Below are positions 1-11,089 of a stretch of DNA of 64,000 bases, one piece after another. Origin of the DNA: Endomychus coccineus. Its lineage: Eukaryota > Arthropoda > Insecta > Coleoptera > Endomychidae. The position numbers were made by a program, and so were the translations under genes. Within the stretch, counting starts at the first letter, position 1. Each line of letters begins with the position of its first letter. The stretch is from contig OY294067.1 in assembly GCA_958510875.1 (NCBI GenBank), forward strand, positions 136,555,726-136,619,725, read 5' to 3'. Under the pieces are notes generated by a model. That model had not been told where the DNA came from, ran no database searches, and saw only the letters and a list, made by a program, of their open reading frames with translations.

Positions 1-314
1 AATTGGCCACTATCGTGTATGTAACTTAAGAGATATAGAATTAAATTTTCTGAATTATGAAGATAACTTAGATAATTTAACATAGGATTATAAAGATGAA
101 TAAACGTAAAAGATTGAACCATAGGCGGGATTCGAACCCACATTTCTGGATTTCTAGTCCAGGGTGTTTACCAATTACACCACTTCGGTCCTATGGTTCA
201 ATCTTTTACGTTTATTCATCTTTATAATCCTATGTTAAATTATCTAAGTTATCTTCATAATTCAGAAAATTTAATTCTATATCTCTTAAGTTACATACAC
301 GATAGTGGCCAATT
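1..314. repeat. Near-perfect inverted repeat around a tRNA-like unit
   Basis: Positions 1-123 are the reverse complement of 192-314, with no mismatch seen in the parts compared. The 68-nt centre carries the body of a tRNA-like sequence. Both arms correspond to the 3' flank of the tRNA-like unit; the same flank recurs at 666-768. The structure is therefore flank, tRNA in minus orientation, then the same flank in plus orientation. The near-identity means it is very young or an assembly or amplification artefact. Confidence 0.9.
118..189 (-). tRNA. tRNA-like sequence, Gln/Glu-type body, anticodon loop reads AGA
   Basis: It folds as a 72-nt cloverleaf: D stem GTGT/ACAC, anticodon stem CTGGA/TCCAG with loop CTAGAAA, 4-nt variable loop, T stem GTGGG/CCCGC with loop TTCGAAT. 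The B box GGTTCGAATCC is perfect, and a T-run that could stop RNA polymerase III follows shortly after. Odd points: the acceptor stem has an A-A mismatch and a G-T pair. The anticodon AGA would mean serine, yet the long variable arm of eukaryotic tRNA-Ser is missing, while the body resembles tRNA-Gln/Glu. It is more likely a tRNA-derived repeat or pseudogene than a working tRNA. Confidence 0.5.
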
Positions 315-599
315 AGGCAAAGAAACTTTAAAACTTATTTATAATTAACCAGAACAATTCTCAGTCAGTTCTATTGAAATATATAAGAACCAGGATGCTG
401 TCATTTGAATAAGAACTGTCAAGTAACTGCCAACCATAGCAGTACTAACCTACAATCCTTACTTCAAAAAACGACTGAACTTTAGATGAATGTGCGTGAA
501 TAGTTGATCTATGGTAGGGCATCGAATCGCATTGTGTTCATCAATGATCTACTATCCTTTCAGAGGTTTATATTTACAAAAATATAAAAATCTAATAGG

Positions 600-671
600 A
601 CCGAAGTGGTGTAATTGGTAAACACCCTGGACTAGAAATCCAGAAATGTGGGTTCGAATCCCGCCTATGGT
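600..671 (+). tRNA. Second copy of the tRNA-like sequence
   Basis: The 72-nt sequence is the same as the copy at 118-189, here on the + strand, with identical D, anticodon and T arms. TTTT follows at about 676. The downstream flank (666-768) matches the arms of the inverted repeat and then runs straight into an (AT)n tract. Sharing of flank as well as tRNA body argues for a repeat unit spread as a block. The mismatched acceptor and AGA anticodon in a short-variable-arm body make function doubtful. Confidence 0.5.
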
Positions 672-764
672 TCAATCTTTTACGTTTATTCATCTTTATA
701 ATCCTATGTTAAATTATCTAAGTTATCTTCATAATTCAGAAAATTTAATTCTATATCTCTTAAG

Positions 765-765
<1 letters not shown>

Positions 766-851
<86 letters not shown>
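766..851. repeat. (AT)n microsatellite
   Basis: An uninterrupted AT dinucleotide tract of roughly 85 bp directly follows the shared 3' flank of the tRNA-like repeat. An open frame through it (Ile-Tyr repeats) is meaningless. Confidence 0.95.
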
Positions 852-855
<4 letters not shown>

Positions 856-2429
856 ACGACATTTTCCTTGATTGGAGGTTTTCAGCCACTATTTTTCTCG
901 TAATCTACAGAAAAATTTCCTAACTTTCTGTATATTCAAACCAAATTTCGGAAAAAAAAGTTCTACTTTTCATAAAATGACTGTATTATTAGAACAAGTA
1001 ACAAAACCAAAAAATGTACCATGTTTTTCAACATAAAAGTTGATTTTTATAGTAACGGTCAACTTTAGAGCTTATGACCAAGAGTACCTTTCTTGTGTAA
1101 AAAACATTGGCGGTTCAAATGGTTGTCTCAAAGTTGTACTTTTCCCAGTAGCGTAGAAGTTGGGGAGAAAAACACCCACTACCCCTTCAAAATCTTCACC
1201 AATCATGACCAAAAAAAATTTTTTATCACACAGAACATAGCTCAGTATGAGTAGGGAATGCTCACAAAAGATGTTTTCTGTACGATAAACGGTTCCGGAG
1301 ATATTCGCAAAAAACGAAATTTTTTTTCAATTTCAACACCCTGGAACTCAAAAACTAAGCGTCTGTGGATATATGTTAATAGGAACTTTTTTCCTCAAAA
1401 TCAAATTTTCTATCGACTGTTGAAGTTCTGCTATGAAAACCTGGGACACCCTGTATAGTGATCAAAAGAAAAAAGGTGCCATAACTGAAGTCAATACTAA
1501 CAATTTGAGCCCAATTAGATCTATTGCTATTGAAACCTGAAGTAATATATACGCTAATAAACAATTGACCTAATTTGTTTATTTACTTGATAATACGAAT
1601 ATGTGGTTCGTGACGTGTTTTACGAAACGATTGAAGAAATACACTCAGAACAAAAAACTTGCTAATAACAATCCATTGAAAGAAGCAAATGAGTCGTAAG
1701 CGACGAGTATTGTTAATATCCATCACCATTTTTTTTTCATATGATTTCCTCAGACTGTTTTGACTTATACTCATTTTTCAATAATTTCGCAACCAAAACG
1801 CAGATATGAACAACAGCAAGATTTTTCGCATAGGAATCGACAGCAAAACCGCGTTAGCCTCAAATAACTAATTTCGTCAATTGTTGATCCTATACTGTCT
1901 GAGTACCAATATGGTCCTGACTTTTTGCCATTAGTCTCAAGATACCCGGTATATAGGTTATGACAACATTATTTTTCTGGTTCCAAATGAATATCATACT
2001 CATACGTTTTATCCGAAATTATTATACTATATGAAATAGCTACATTGAATTAACTACTCTGTGATATCATAATCATGGATGATCAAATAACGCTATAGAC
2101 TTTCCAAGAAGAATTTCGTACTCCGTAGTATCATTAAAGTACGGTTGATTCTGCGATGACGTAACAAATATGAACATAAACTGAATTCTCAATAACAATA
2201 ATATTTAATTTTGATGAGGTAGCAATAAGAAACAAAGTGCGACATGTATGAAAATCATAACCCTTAGGTAAATATGTAATTTATCGTCGATCTTTGGTTA
2301 ATTCATTAGAAGGTTGCAATGCAAAAACGCTAGTTATAGAATAACTGTGTTCGTGATATTGAAGAAGAGGTATAACGAGAAGTCAAGTTTGAATCCCAAG
2401 ACATTTTCCCACTGATTTCAAGTACAAGT
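852..2429. other. AT-rich intergenic DNA, one probable repeat remnant
   Basis: No convincing coding sequence. Around 1140-1460 the text looks like dispersed-repeat material and ends in ACACCCTGTAT (1446-1456). The same word recurs near 22,961, so it may be the end of a transposon family. Nothing else is recognisable. Confidence 0.4.
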
Positions 2430-2660
2430 TTTGAAATACAGTGTGGACAAATATCTTGGTAATTTAGAAGAGATTGAAATGTATTAACGAGAAAAAAATT
2501 TATTAAATTCAGATTTATCTCCACCTGAGGGTAACCTCTTGCATGCATTATTAGCCCCAAACAGTATTCAAACGGGTACATTCTGATTTATAAGTATCCT
2601 CAGTGCTTCAACAATATTTTAAGTGGATAAGGGCGATTGTTCCCTTTTCATAGTGACCAC
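2430..2660. repeat. Dispersed repeat, copy A
   Basis: This stretch aligns in the same orientation with 13,550-13,820, including the shared words GGACAAATATCT and CAGTATTCAAAC. Copy B holds an extra ~30 bp near its middle. It has no coding capacity and is of unknown class. Confidence 0.7.
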
Positions 2661-3001
2661 AGACTATATTCTCCTATTTAATAAATTATCATTATGTTTG
2701 CTTTTAGTGATGATTTTGCTGCAAAACAAGAATCGTGTAAACGGTGCAATGTGGAGATTGAAACGGAATTTTTATGGAAATAGATTCAATTAATGCATTA
2801 CATAAAACGCGTTATGAATTGACCTTGGAAATTCCCAAGAAAAGTAACTATCTATTAAGAATTGTATACGAGAACGTCTAGAACAAGCGAACATCTTATT
2901 CTGGGAAACAAAATTAATGAATAGATATTGAACTAAAAAAATTTGATAAAACACACGTAAAACATTTATCTCCTATCGTTACACTTCATTGTTCTGGTGC
3001 C

Positions 3002-3009
3002 TATATAAA
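3002..3009 (+). promoter_or_regulatory. TATA box of the thaumatin-like gene
   Basis: TATATAAA lies about 70 bp upstream of the ATG at 3075. That leaves room for a start site near 3032 and a ~40-nt leader. It is the only strong TATA close to this ATG on the right strand. Confidence 0.6.
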
Positions 3010-3074
3010 TAGCAATCAATTCAATAATTATTATAAATCAACAACATTTATTGTGCGTGATTGAATATATCGAC

Positions 3075-6000
3075 ATGGTTCTACAAATAGTAATTATACT
3101 CGCTTTAGCGATAATAACAAGTGCAGTTGAATTCCGTATTGTTAATCATGAAATAGGTGATATATGGGTTGGCATTCAGGGCAATCCCGGACATCCACAT
3201 CTGAACAATGGCGGATTTGTGCTCGCTCCAAATCATCAGGTACAATTTCAACTGATTAGGATTCGTGAATATGATTTTAGAACTATAATACATATATAAC
3301 TAATAATCAGTTAGGAAAACTGAGAATCTATTACTCATGGGAATACATGAGATAATATTTCTTTGAATTGTTGACCTTTTCACAATTATTTGAGACTTAA
3401 AATAAGTTGCAAAATTCACGTATACCTTTTTTTCAAGTGTTTAAGGGGTACCACAGGAATCGCTGTTAGTTGATATCGAGAGTGAATCCATGAGTTTAAC
3501 AAAGCAACTATTGAACTCATGTTTGGTTGAAAATTTAGAGATGTATGTAAGCTAATATGAACTACTCACAAGTATGAATTATGTATTCTTCACTAATCTT
3601 TAGCCCGATTGTATGTAAATATTTACCGGAGAGTCAGTTTATCGAAAATTTAACCCAGTGATCATTTGTTGAATCGGATAAATGTGTAAGTGTATGCAGG
3701 ATAACATAATTTCCCTACAACCTTATTCAGGTGAAATTCTTCTCTAACTTAAAATATCTCGAGGAACCATGTATCATAAAAGATGGTACTCTCACTCATT
3801 CCTGGCAAGATTCTAGTTTCAAACGTGTGAAATAGGTGAAAATTGATGAAGCAACGTATACTAATTGTATTGCAAGCTGGTTGTACACCTGCTTTTATTC
3901 GGGTTTATTCCTGTTGCGACCTAATATTTTCTTCAAATACAAAGGAATCGAATATCATAGGGAAATGAATCAAAACAACTTCCTGCATTGGTTATAATTT
4001 CAACTTATAGTGAATTTAGAACAATCTTTCATCATCGTTATATGTTGATACCTATTATTATTGATAAACGACCCAAGCTGAGGTGCTATGAAGCTCGATT
4101 GAAGTGAAGATAAATTTGAATAGTATATCTACAATCAGGGAGTACTGAAAGAAAATATTGAACAAGACAGTTACCTTAATAGCTTGTTCACAATCACTGA
4201 AAACAACGTTGTCATCTATTTCACTGATGATATCTTCTTGTAACTCTATATGCTGATATATGAGGTTTGCATAAGTCTTCATATCATCGGCAAAGCAGGA
4301 TTTCCCAGATTTAACATAGTAAACAATGTCCAGTACCTAGATCAGAATTAACGGAGGTCCCATAACGAAGCCCTGGGGTGCACCACTCAGAACGCTCCAG
4401 AGGGCTAGTGGTTCGAACTCTAACACAGAAGTTTTGGTTTGAAAGGAAGCCTGCAATCCAGGCGAGTAGATTTTTTCTGATACCATAGTGTTCCAATTTG
4501 GCCATTAAGAGATATTCGGAAGCACGGTCAAACGCCCTAGAAAAATCTAGGTATATCACATCAACATGTAGCTTCTTATCTAGAGCTAATAACCAGTCAT
4601 TTATGGATTTTAATAGTATGGTAACAACGTAACGCCCAGGGAGGAAGCCAAAAGCTACTACAGGACTCACATTGGTAGAAATGGTAGTTCTACCGAAAAA
4701 TCAGTAAATATGTGTAACGATACTTAGAAAAAGCAGCATCGAAATAATGAGCCAAGACTATTTGATAAAGTGGATAATTTGGTGTTATTTCCAATTTGGA
4801 GTGTTTTGATGAGCTAGAGTGTTCAAAGCAGTCGAGTAATATTTAATATTTCAATGTGGTTATCCAATAACCTCAAATTACAACGGCGGATTCAATACTG
4901 ACATCGGTTTAAAGATACTTCCTTTTGTGAAGATTTATTTTTCGTGCCTGCATTTGAGAATTTTAATTATCAGAAAAGTTTCATTTCGTATATCGATTGA
5001 TGAACCTCTTAAAAAAATCTTGCAAGATGTAACCGAAATGAATTTTTAGCTTCCACTCGGCTTTCATTCAACTACCGAGTGAATCCAACTGGTACCTATC
5101 GTAAGTAATGTATATATTTGGTGCTACAAAAACTGAACTCGACTTGAATATTTGTTGAATTAATATATCCATCCTACTATAATGGTGTCAAGTACTGAGA
5201 ATATCTTGAGAAGAGTTAGGAATCGTGCATTGATTTAAAAATAATGATAATTAGGTATTTTGATAGTCACTTCCAATAAAAAATAACAATAAAATTAATA
5301 TGAAAAATAATATAGTTCAATAATGTTGACTTGAAACTGAAAGTTGATTTTCCATGTGATTTTTATCAAGTTGTTTGAGTGTATCACCAATTTTATTATA
5401 ACAATCGATCAAGTAAATTGTCAAAAAAATTTTGCATTTTGTAACCGAAATGAATCTAATGAAAAGTACCATTGCCTTGCCTGTCCTTAGTTGATAAGAG
5501 AACTCGATACCAAGGAAAAACAAATTTTTGTATTTTTGTACCATGAATTGAATTCAGATTCCACTAGAATATACAACTAAGACTTGTTTATGCGAGTAGA
5601 AACATTAAGTATGTACATGGTTTTCCCTCATATATTTTTTAAATTGTTTCTCTGATAATTTGTAACGAAGCTCTAAGTTTAATTTACTACGTGGTTTTCG
5701 TCAAGTAGAAGACGCGGTTACAGGTCGTAAAATGCCAGATAAGTGGCTGGTATTACTTCAACGGAAATGAATGAAAATATGTGATTCATTAACTCCGAAC
5801 ATACATTCCGTGTATAGTCACATAGTTCTAATTCAGACTCGCCAACACACCTAATAATTCCGAATAGTTAAAATTATTTCAGTAAATGAAATTTTCATAG
5901 TATGCATACATAGCTGTTATTGAATTTGCAGGCCTGCCAATAAAGTATATCGAAAAAACCAATAGCTTCCGGAATAACGCTAGTGATAAGCTTTGTGATG

Positions 6001-9000
6001 TAGCAGAAGTCCTCGAAGAGGAGTAAACCTTATCAAAAATCTGGCCACCAATAATTAAAGGTTATTCCGGAGTAATTATTTAGCGTGTCACAGCTTTCAC
6101 TATCGTTACTGGGAAAATGAGCATAAGATTTTGAAATGCTATAGTGGAAAACTGTTTATGATTTTACCATCTCGGAATATTTGTATTGAACTTCTTAGGC
6201 TGGTTCATGGAAAAAAATAGGTATATTCGGCTTTACAGGAGGTAATCAGCATATTAAGTGCTACATGGTAATGAATTACCAGAAATTCATGAATGTTATC
6301 TCATGAATTGAGCAACATTTTTTCTAGAATCAATACAACTTACAGAATATTAGAAGAAAGGGATATTTGCTCCTCCCGGAATGCTAGCGTTCTTTCAACA
6401 TTTGTCTCATGTATAAATATTCGTAATATATGCAATAGATGTGTTTTACATTTTTGGTATATGCACGCATCCAATATTCCATTTATCGTAAGTTATTAAT
6501 TTTTTCCGAATGTAGGTAAATATTCAGGCCGAGGAAAATTGGGCTGGAAGGTTTTGGGCCAGAACTTGGTGCGATCCAGGCTCGAACCACTGCGACACCG
6601 GCGACTGTGGAAATAGACGGGAATGTAACGGAGCGGGCGGTAATCCTCCAGCTTCCTTGGCCGAAATTACTCTCAAAGGGGCCGGTGGATTAGATTTCTA
6701 CGACATATCACTTGTAGATGGCTTCAACATCGAAGTAGCTATGAGTTTATGTATTTAATTACCTGGATTTTTGAGAGATGTTGAAACATCTTGTATGTTT
6801 GTGAACAAATTATAAATAGGTTAGTTCCATCACATATAATGCTGGCTTATTAAGAGTCTACTAAGATGGTGAATTCCGTCAACTTCCGAACGAATTCATA
6901 TTAGTTCATGCCATCTTCCTCTCTTCCTTTATACAACGTGAAAAGTATTCCAACAGAACAATCTCTGAACTCATAGCAAACAAATGGAAAATAATCAGTT
7001 GTTGCTAAGACAAATCCCATGCTTTCGTTCTTCAGATTTGAAGCATACGCTGGATAGTCCGGATGAATGACGTCAAGTTTCAGAGGAAGCATTACATTCA
7101 CTATGAGCTGGTTTGTTTGGTAAAGAATAAATACAACAGAAATATTTTGTCCGTTTGTGCTTATCAAGCTTGAACTACATTACATAGCTCTCTTGAGGTT
7201 CTATATTTTCCTCTCGGTGACATGAGAGATCATTTATGTAATAGAGAGATATTTCTTTTCAATCGGAAACAAGTGTAGAGCTCATAACCTAGTTGGTTAA
7301 CCTAGGTCTCAGTTAAGGCATATTAGTCTGATTTGTCTGTCTGTATGTGACTGAGATGTAGATTTCGAACCTATTCTACGGAAGAAACTACTTCACTGTC
7401 TTTGAAGAAATGTTCATTTTGGTGGAGGAATTCCTGTGGGCGTAGTGGCCATTCACGAATACGCAAGAAGGGAGTTATATCTAGGTTACCAAGGATTTCA
7501 GCACTACTGCTTCTGTTATAGGCGTCTGTGTTCATAATAGTTCAATATAAGGTGTAACTCAAAATCTGACATGATATTCGCTTGTAAAAATTAATAACGA
7601 TATTTTTATGTTTTGGTGTTCGTACACTTATATGTGATTCGATCTGTAGAGAGGTGGAATACGAACGTATATCAGTGTTCAATTTCAGTATTCTAGTTTG
7701 AAACGATACTCAATTGTTACGTTTATGCCAGTATTATTAAGAACATGAATAATGTTTTTGGTAAAAATTATTGTATCCTAGATTTCGTTAGATTCCAGTA
7801 CAACATTACTTGAATGTTGTATATGTTGATAACTTTTATTGTCACATAGTGTTTCCAAAGGTTTATATATCAGGGTGAGTCGAAAAAAAAACATTAAAAT
7901 AATGTTTTTTTTTTTCGAAACACTAAACGACGGAAAACTTACTTGCCTCTGGGGTAGATTAGTGAAATGCGAATTGAAATTTATTTTTATTGAACTCCCA
8001 GTTAGCGCTGTGTACTTAAAGTTTCGATTTTTTTTTCGAAAATCAAGTCATTTTGCAAGTTTTCTTGGAGTACTCAGCCCATAATATTTAAAACTGCTAT
8101 AGTGAAAATCTTTTATTAAAAGACGGAAAAAAAGATTTAAACCGTCAGAATATTTCAATTTACGGTAGCGCAAAAGACTCAAACTCACTAGCAAAGTTCG
8201 GCATCGAAACTCTAGATGCTAGGGTGGATCTTATGGAACCATGTAGGTTTTTCGCGCCGACGACTTTTTGAAATGCTGAGTCACTTACTTCAGGCAACTC
8301 AAGTGTGACACGGAAATTTATCAAAGTTCAAATCGTCAGCATCAGCAGTTTCACCGGCAGTGATTTTAGCCCAAACTTCATCATCGGATACTCTTCGTAA
8401 CAATGGTAATGGTAGTTCAGTCAATTATTTCAGTATAGTCGTTGCCTGAAAGTTGATTTCTAGAGGTCGAAAACACCTTATTGATTCTGTTTTGAAATCT
8501 GACATTCTTGCTTTTACAATTCTTCTGAAGCCTAACTCTCTGATATGCTTCATTTCATCCACTATCAACATTAGGAGCAAGTTTTCGATATGGGGGAAAA
8601 ATGCGTTTCTCTCGATCACAGGACTATCAACTCGAACCGAATTCTCCGGTAGAAATCTTGTGGATTTGCTAACCTCAAAAACGTGTACATGACCATCTGT
8701 GAAGTACTTGCTTTCCTTTATTTCGAATCATACAGGCATGAATGATTTAAGAATGGAAGATACTAACATTTTATGTTCATCTGAAGGGGCTTCCACTATT
8801 GAATACAGTCTCAAAACTCTGTTAGCTGTTGTCAACCATCGTGAGTGGTAAAGATGGCCTGGTCGACGAACAGATGAGTCCAGAGAAGAGTTGCCTTACT
8901 TCATAGCAGATCTTATGTCTAGCAGGTCTGTTGATATTTGCTTAAAATATTGCGATGACTGTCTGGTACTTCACAATGAACACTCCAAAATCCACTATTG

Positions 9001-11087
9001 GGAGCTTCCACCCTAAGCTGGATGCCAGTTGGGTCACCAAATGACTTTGGCTCAGTCGTTTCACGGTCTGAAGTTTGGAACAAATGCTGGAACGGTAGCT
9101 CGTTGAAGTGAAAAAGGCAAACTCCGTTAGTCAAATGAAGAATAATGCTATTAGCTACGTTTTGAACAGATCCAGTTGAAGGTGTAACGTGGCCAACACA
9201 AACAGATCCAGGTTCTTGTATTATAGGATGATTTTCTTCTCTTATGGTACGCCTGAATAGAGTTGCCGTCCTTATAAAAGGCGATAATTTCACGATATTT
9301 AAGTCCTTTGCGCCACCTCAAATGAAAAGATTCTGTCTGTTTCGAATTTCATTTTTGTGTTTGTGAAACCTTCAATTAGAAGAGTTTCGCTGTATCAGTT
9401 TGAAATATTACTGGATGAATAATGCAAAAAACTTGTGAAATGAGTAGATTTTAGAAAAAAATCGAAATTTTAAGTACAATGCGTTAGCTAGAGGTTGAAT
9501 AAAAAAAAGTTCAATTAGCATTTTACTAACCTACCCCAGAGGCACGGTATAGCATTTCGAAAAAAAAATATTTTTTGTTCGACCGAACCTATTGTTTATA
9601 CAGATTGAGTCAGATAAAGGTAAATAGGATAAATGTGAGAGTATGAGAGCCAGATGCCTCGTATTGTTAATAAGATAAACAGAAGAACGTATGTTGTTCG
9701 ATAGACAAAGAGGAATGTGAATTGCACAGGTCGAATTCTTAGTTAGTAGTTAGCCATATGCCTGAAATTGTCTTTCGTCAGCGCACAATCAGGCGCATTC
9801 TGCTTGATCTCAATACCAAAAAGTTCATGGGGAAAGACGGAATTCCACCTGTCGTTCTCAATGAATGTGTGCTTGAATTGGTATCAGTTTTCTGCAGGTT
9901 TTTTACTCATTCATACAAGCTTGGTGTGTTTCCTTCCAGCTGGAAGACAGCTAGAATGCAAACAATTCTGACAATTATATACCCATTGCACTATTATTTG
10001 TGATCTCTGAGGTGATGCAGAGAGTAATCAACATCGAGCTCATCAAATACCTAAATTACAAAATTGTGAATGATCGGCAATATGCCTTTCGTCAGCAGAG
10101 ATCAACAGGAGACACACGTATGACAAAAAATTATATTGTAAGACATAGGGAATCTCTAGCTGTGTCATTGGATATCTTCAAAGCATTTGGGCGAGTTTGG
10201 CACCAAAGCCTTCTTGGGAGACTTCCGTCATATCGTTTGCCGCCTCAACTTTGTCACTTACTATCGAGTTTGCTCTCAGACAGGTCACTGCATGTGATGG
10301 TTGACTAATATCAACGGTGATGTTCTACATGGATCTGTCTTGGCACCAACTTTGTTTCTGTTCCATATCAACGATCAGCTTGAAGTGACCACATGTCCCG
10401 CCCGCAACTTAGCAGATGATGATACACTTGATATCGCTTTCTCATCTAGAGCACCTACACCATCTATTGAATCCAGAGGAGCGAGACAGGGACAGGTTGC
10501 CGCAATTAATGCAACCAAATCTCAAGCTTGCATCTTCATCAGGAAGGCGGATTCCACAATCCCTAATATTATAATGTCAGGTACATCTATTCCTATGAAG
10601 GCTTCCGTAACAATGCTCGGGATCACCACCAACAACCTCTCATGGGACGATCATGTGAGGTTCGTTGCGAAAACCGCTGAGAACAAAGCAAAACATTTTT
10701 CATATTTTTATTGTGATTAGCTAATAATGAATTCTGATTTTTCTATAGTTTGGCCCAGTAGGTGGACAAGGTGATGGAGGCCAATTTAGCTGCAAACGAG
10801 CAGGCTGCAATGTACGTATCAATGATCGATGCCCACCTGAACTAAAACTTATCACCAATCACGGCCTTGTTGGATGTAAATCTGCTTGCCTTGCATTCAA
10901 TACCGACCAATATTGTTGTCGTGGCGCTTACGGTACACCAGAAGCCTGCAATTCTTTAGACTGGCCAGTAGATTATCCTGCAATATTCAAACAAGCATGT
11001 CCTGATGCTTATAGCTATGCTTACGATGACTACATAAGTACATTCACCTGCAGAGCGGAAACCTACTTGTTAGAGTTTGGAGGATGA
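3075..11087 (+). CDS. Thaumatin-like protein, three exons
   Basis: Exons read as 3075-3239, 6516-6734 and 10749-11087, giving about 240 aa. Exon 1 starts with a signal peptide (hydrophobic residues 1-18) and the TLP opening EFRIVNHEIGDIWVGIQGN. Exon 2 carries RFWARTWCDPG, CDTGDC and LAEITLKG...DFYDISLVDGFN. These hold the Arg, Glu and Asp residues expected in the acidic REDDD cleft. Exon 3 has PVGGQGDGG, repeated Cys (FSCKRAGC, CPPELK, GCKSACLAF, QYCCRGAYG) and the family ending SYAYDDYISTFTC. The exon 1/2 junction is clean (CAG|GT...TAG|GTA, phase 0). The exon 2 donor is less certain: GAA|GTAGCT keeps frame, but a few residues either side are possible. TLPs are secreted beta-rich proteins linked to antifungal defence or glucan binding. 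Both introns are full of transposon debris. Confidence 0.85.
4058..4670 (-). pseudogene. Jockey/CR1-like LINE reverse transcriptase fragment
   Basis: The minus-strand frame has FGFLPGR, then DVIYLDFSRAFDRAS (RT motif A with the first catalytic Asp), KLEHYGIRKNLLAWIAGFLS and a decayed QG-type motif. A second frame continues with FADDMKTYA, the F/YADD motif. The two frames are offset, and both ends of the RT are missing, so it is dead. It lies in intron 1 of the thaumatin-like gene, antisense to it. Confidence 0.8.
4700..6515. other. Rest of intron 1, no recognised feature
   Basis: AT-rich sequence without a supported ORF or clear repeat. The intron ends with a T-rich tract and TGTAG acceptor just before 6516. 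Confidence 0.5.
7871..9591. mobile_element. DNA-transposon-like element with ~160-190 bp terminal inverted repeats
   Basis: The left end (7871-8059, starting CAGGGTGAGTCGA) and the right end (9431-9591; on the minus strand it starts TAGGTTCGGTCGA) are inverted copies. They share internal blocks such as GCCTCTGGGGTAG and GTACTTAAA..TTTCGATTTTTTT, at moderate divergence. Between the arms sits a decayed minus-strand ORF. I could not find a clear target duplication. It lies inside intron 2 of the thaumatin-like gene. Confidence 0.7.
8270..9293 (-). pseudogene. Decayed ORF of unrecognised transposon-associated protein
   Basis: Read from 9293 downwards, the minus strand contains NGVCLFHFNELPFQHLFQ and PKSFGDPTGIQL. 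After frame breaks come AFFPHIENLLLMLIVDEMKHIRELGFRRIVKAR, then a stretch with FRPLEINFQAT and finally FDKFPCHT followed by stops. This order resembles an uncharacterised, repetitive insect protein family that I recall only from its motifs (LPLRHLF, ENLLLCMLTDE, KFPCHTQAVER). The inverted-repeat ends on either side suggest it was the coding part of a DNA transposon. At least three frame breaks and stops make it non-functional. Confidence 0.5.
9758..10720 (+). pseudogene. Jockey-like LINE reverse transcriptase fragment
   Basis: Three consecutive + frames hold RT motifs in order. The first has KFMGKDGIPPVVLNECV and a decayed FPSSWKTARM. The second has VNDRQYAFRQQRSTGD, then SLDIFKAFGRVWHQSLL (motif A) and SLLSDRSLHVMVD. 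The third has INGDVLHGSVLAPTLFLFHIND (motif B) and NLADDDTLDIAF, an altered F/YADD. Frameshifts near 10,000 and 10,305 and the missing ends mark it as dead. It is in intron 2 of the thaumatin-like gene, close to exon 3. Confidence 0.8.
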
Positions 11088-11089
11088 AA

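Noticed and set aside
118..189. Functional tRNA-Ser(AGA)
   Set aside because: No long variable arm and a mismatched acceptor stem; kept only as tRNA-like.
646..852. Open frame with an Ile-Tyr repeat (also at 16,316-16,537 and 41,681-41,906)
   Set aside because: Produced by (AT)n microsatellites, no coding value.
6901..7167. 88-codon minus-strand frame with protein-like text
   Set aside because: No family recognised, no neighbouring exon or promoter found, and it lies inside an intron rich in debris; too weak to call a gene.
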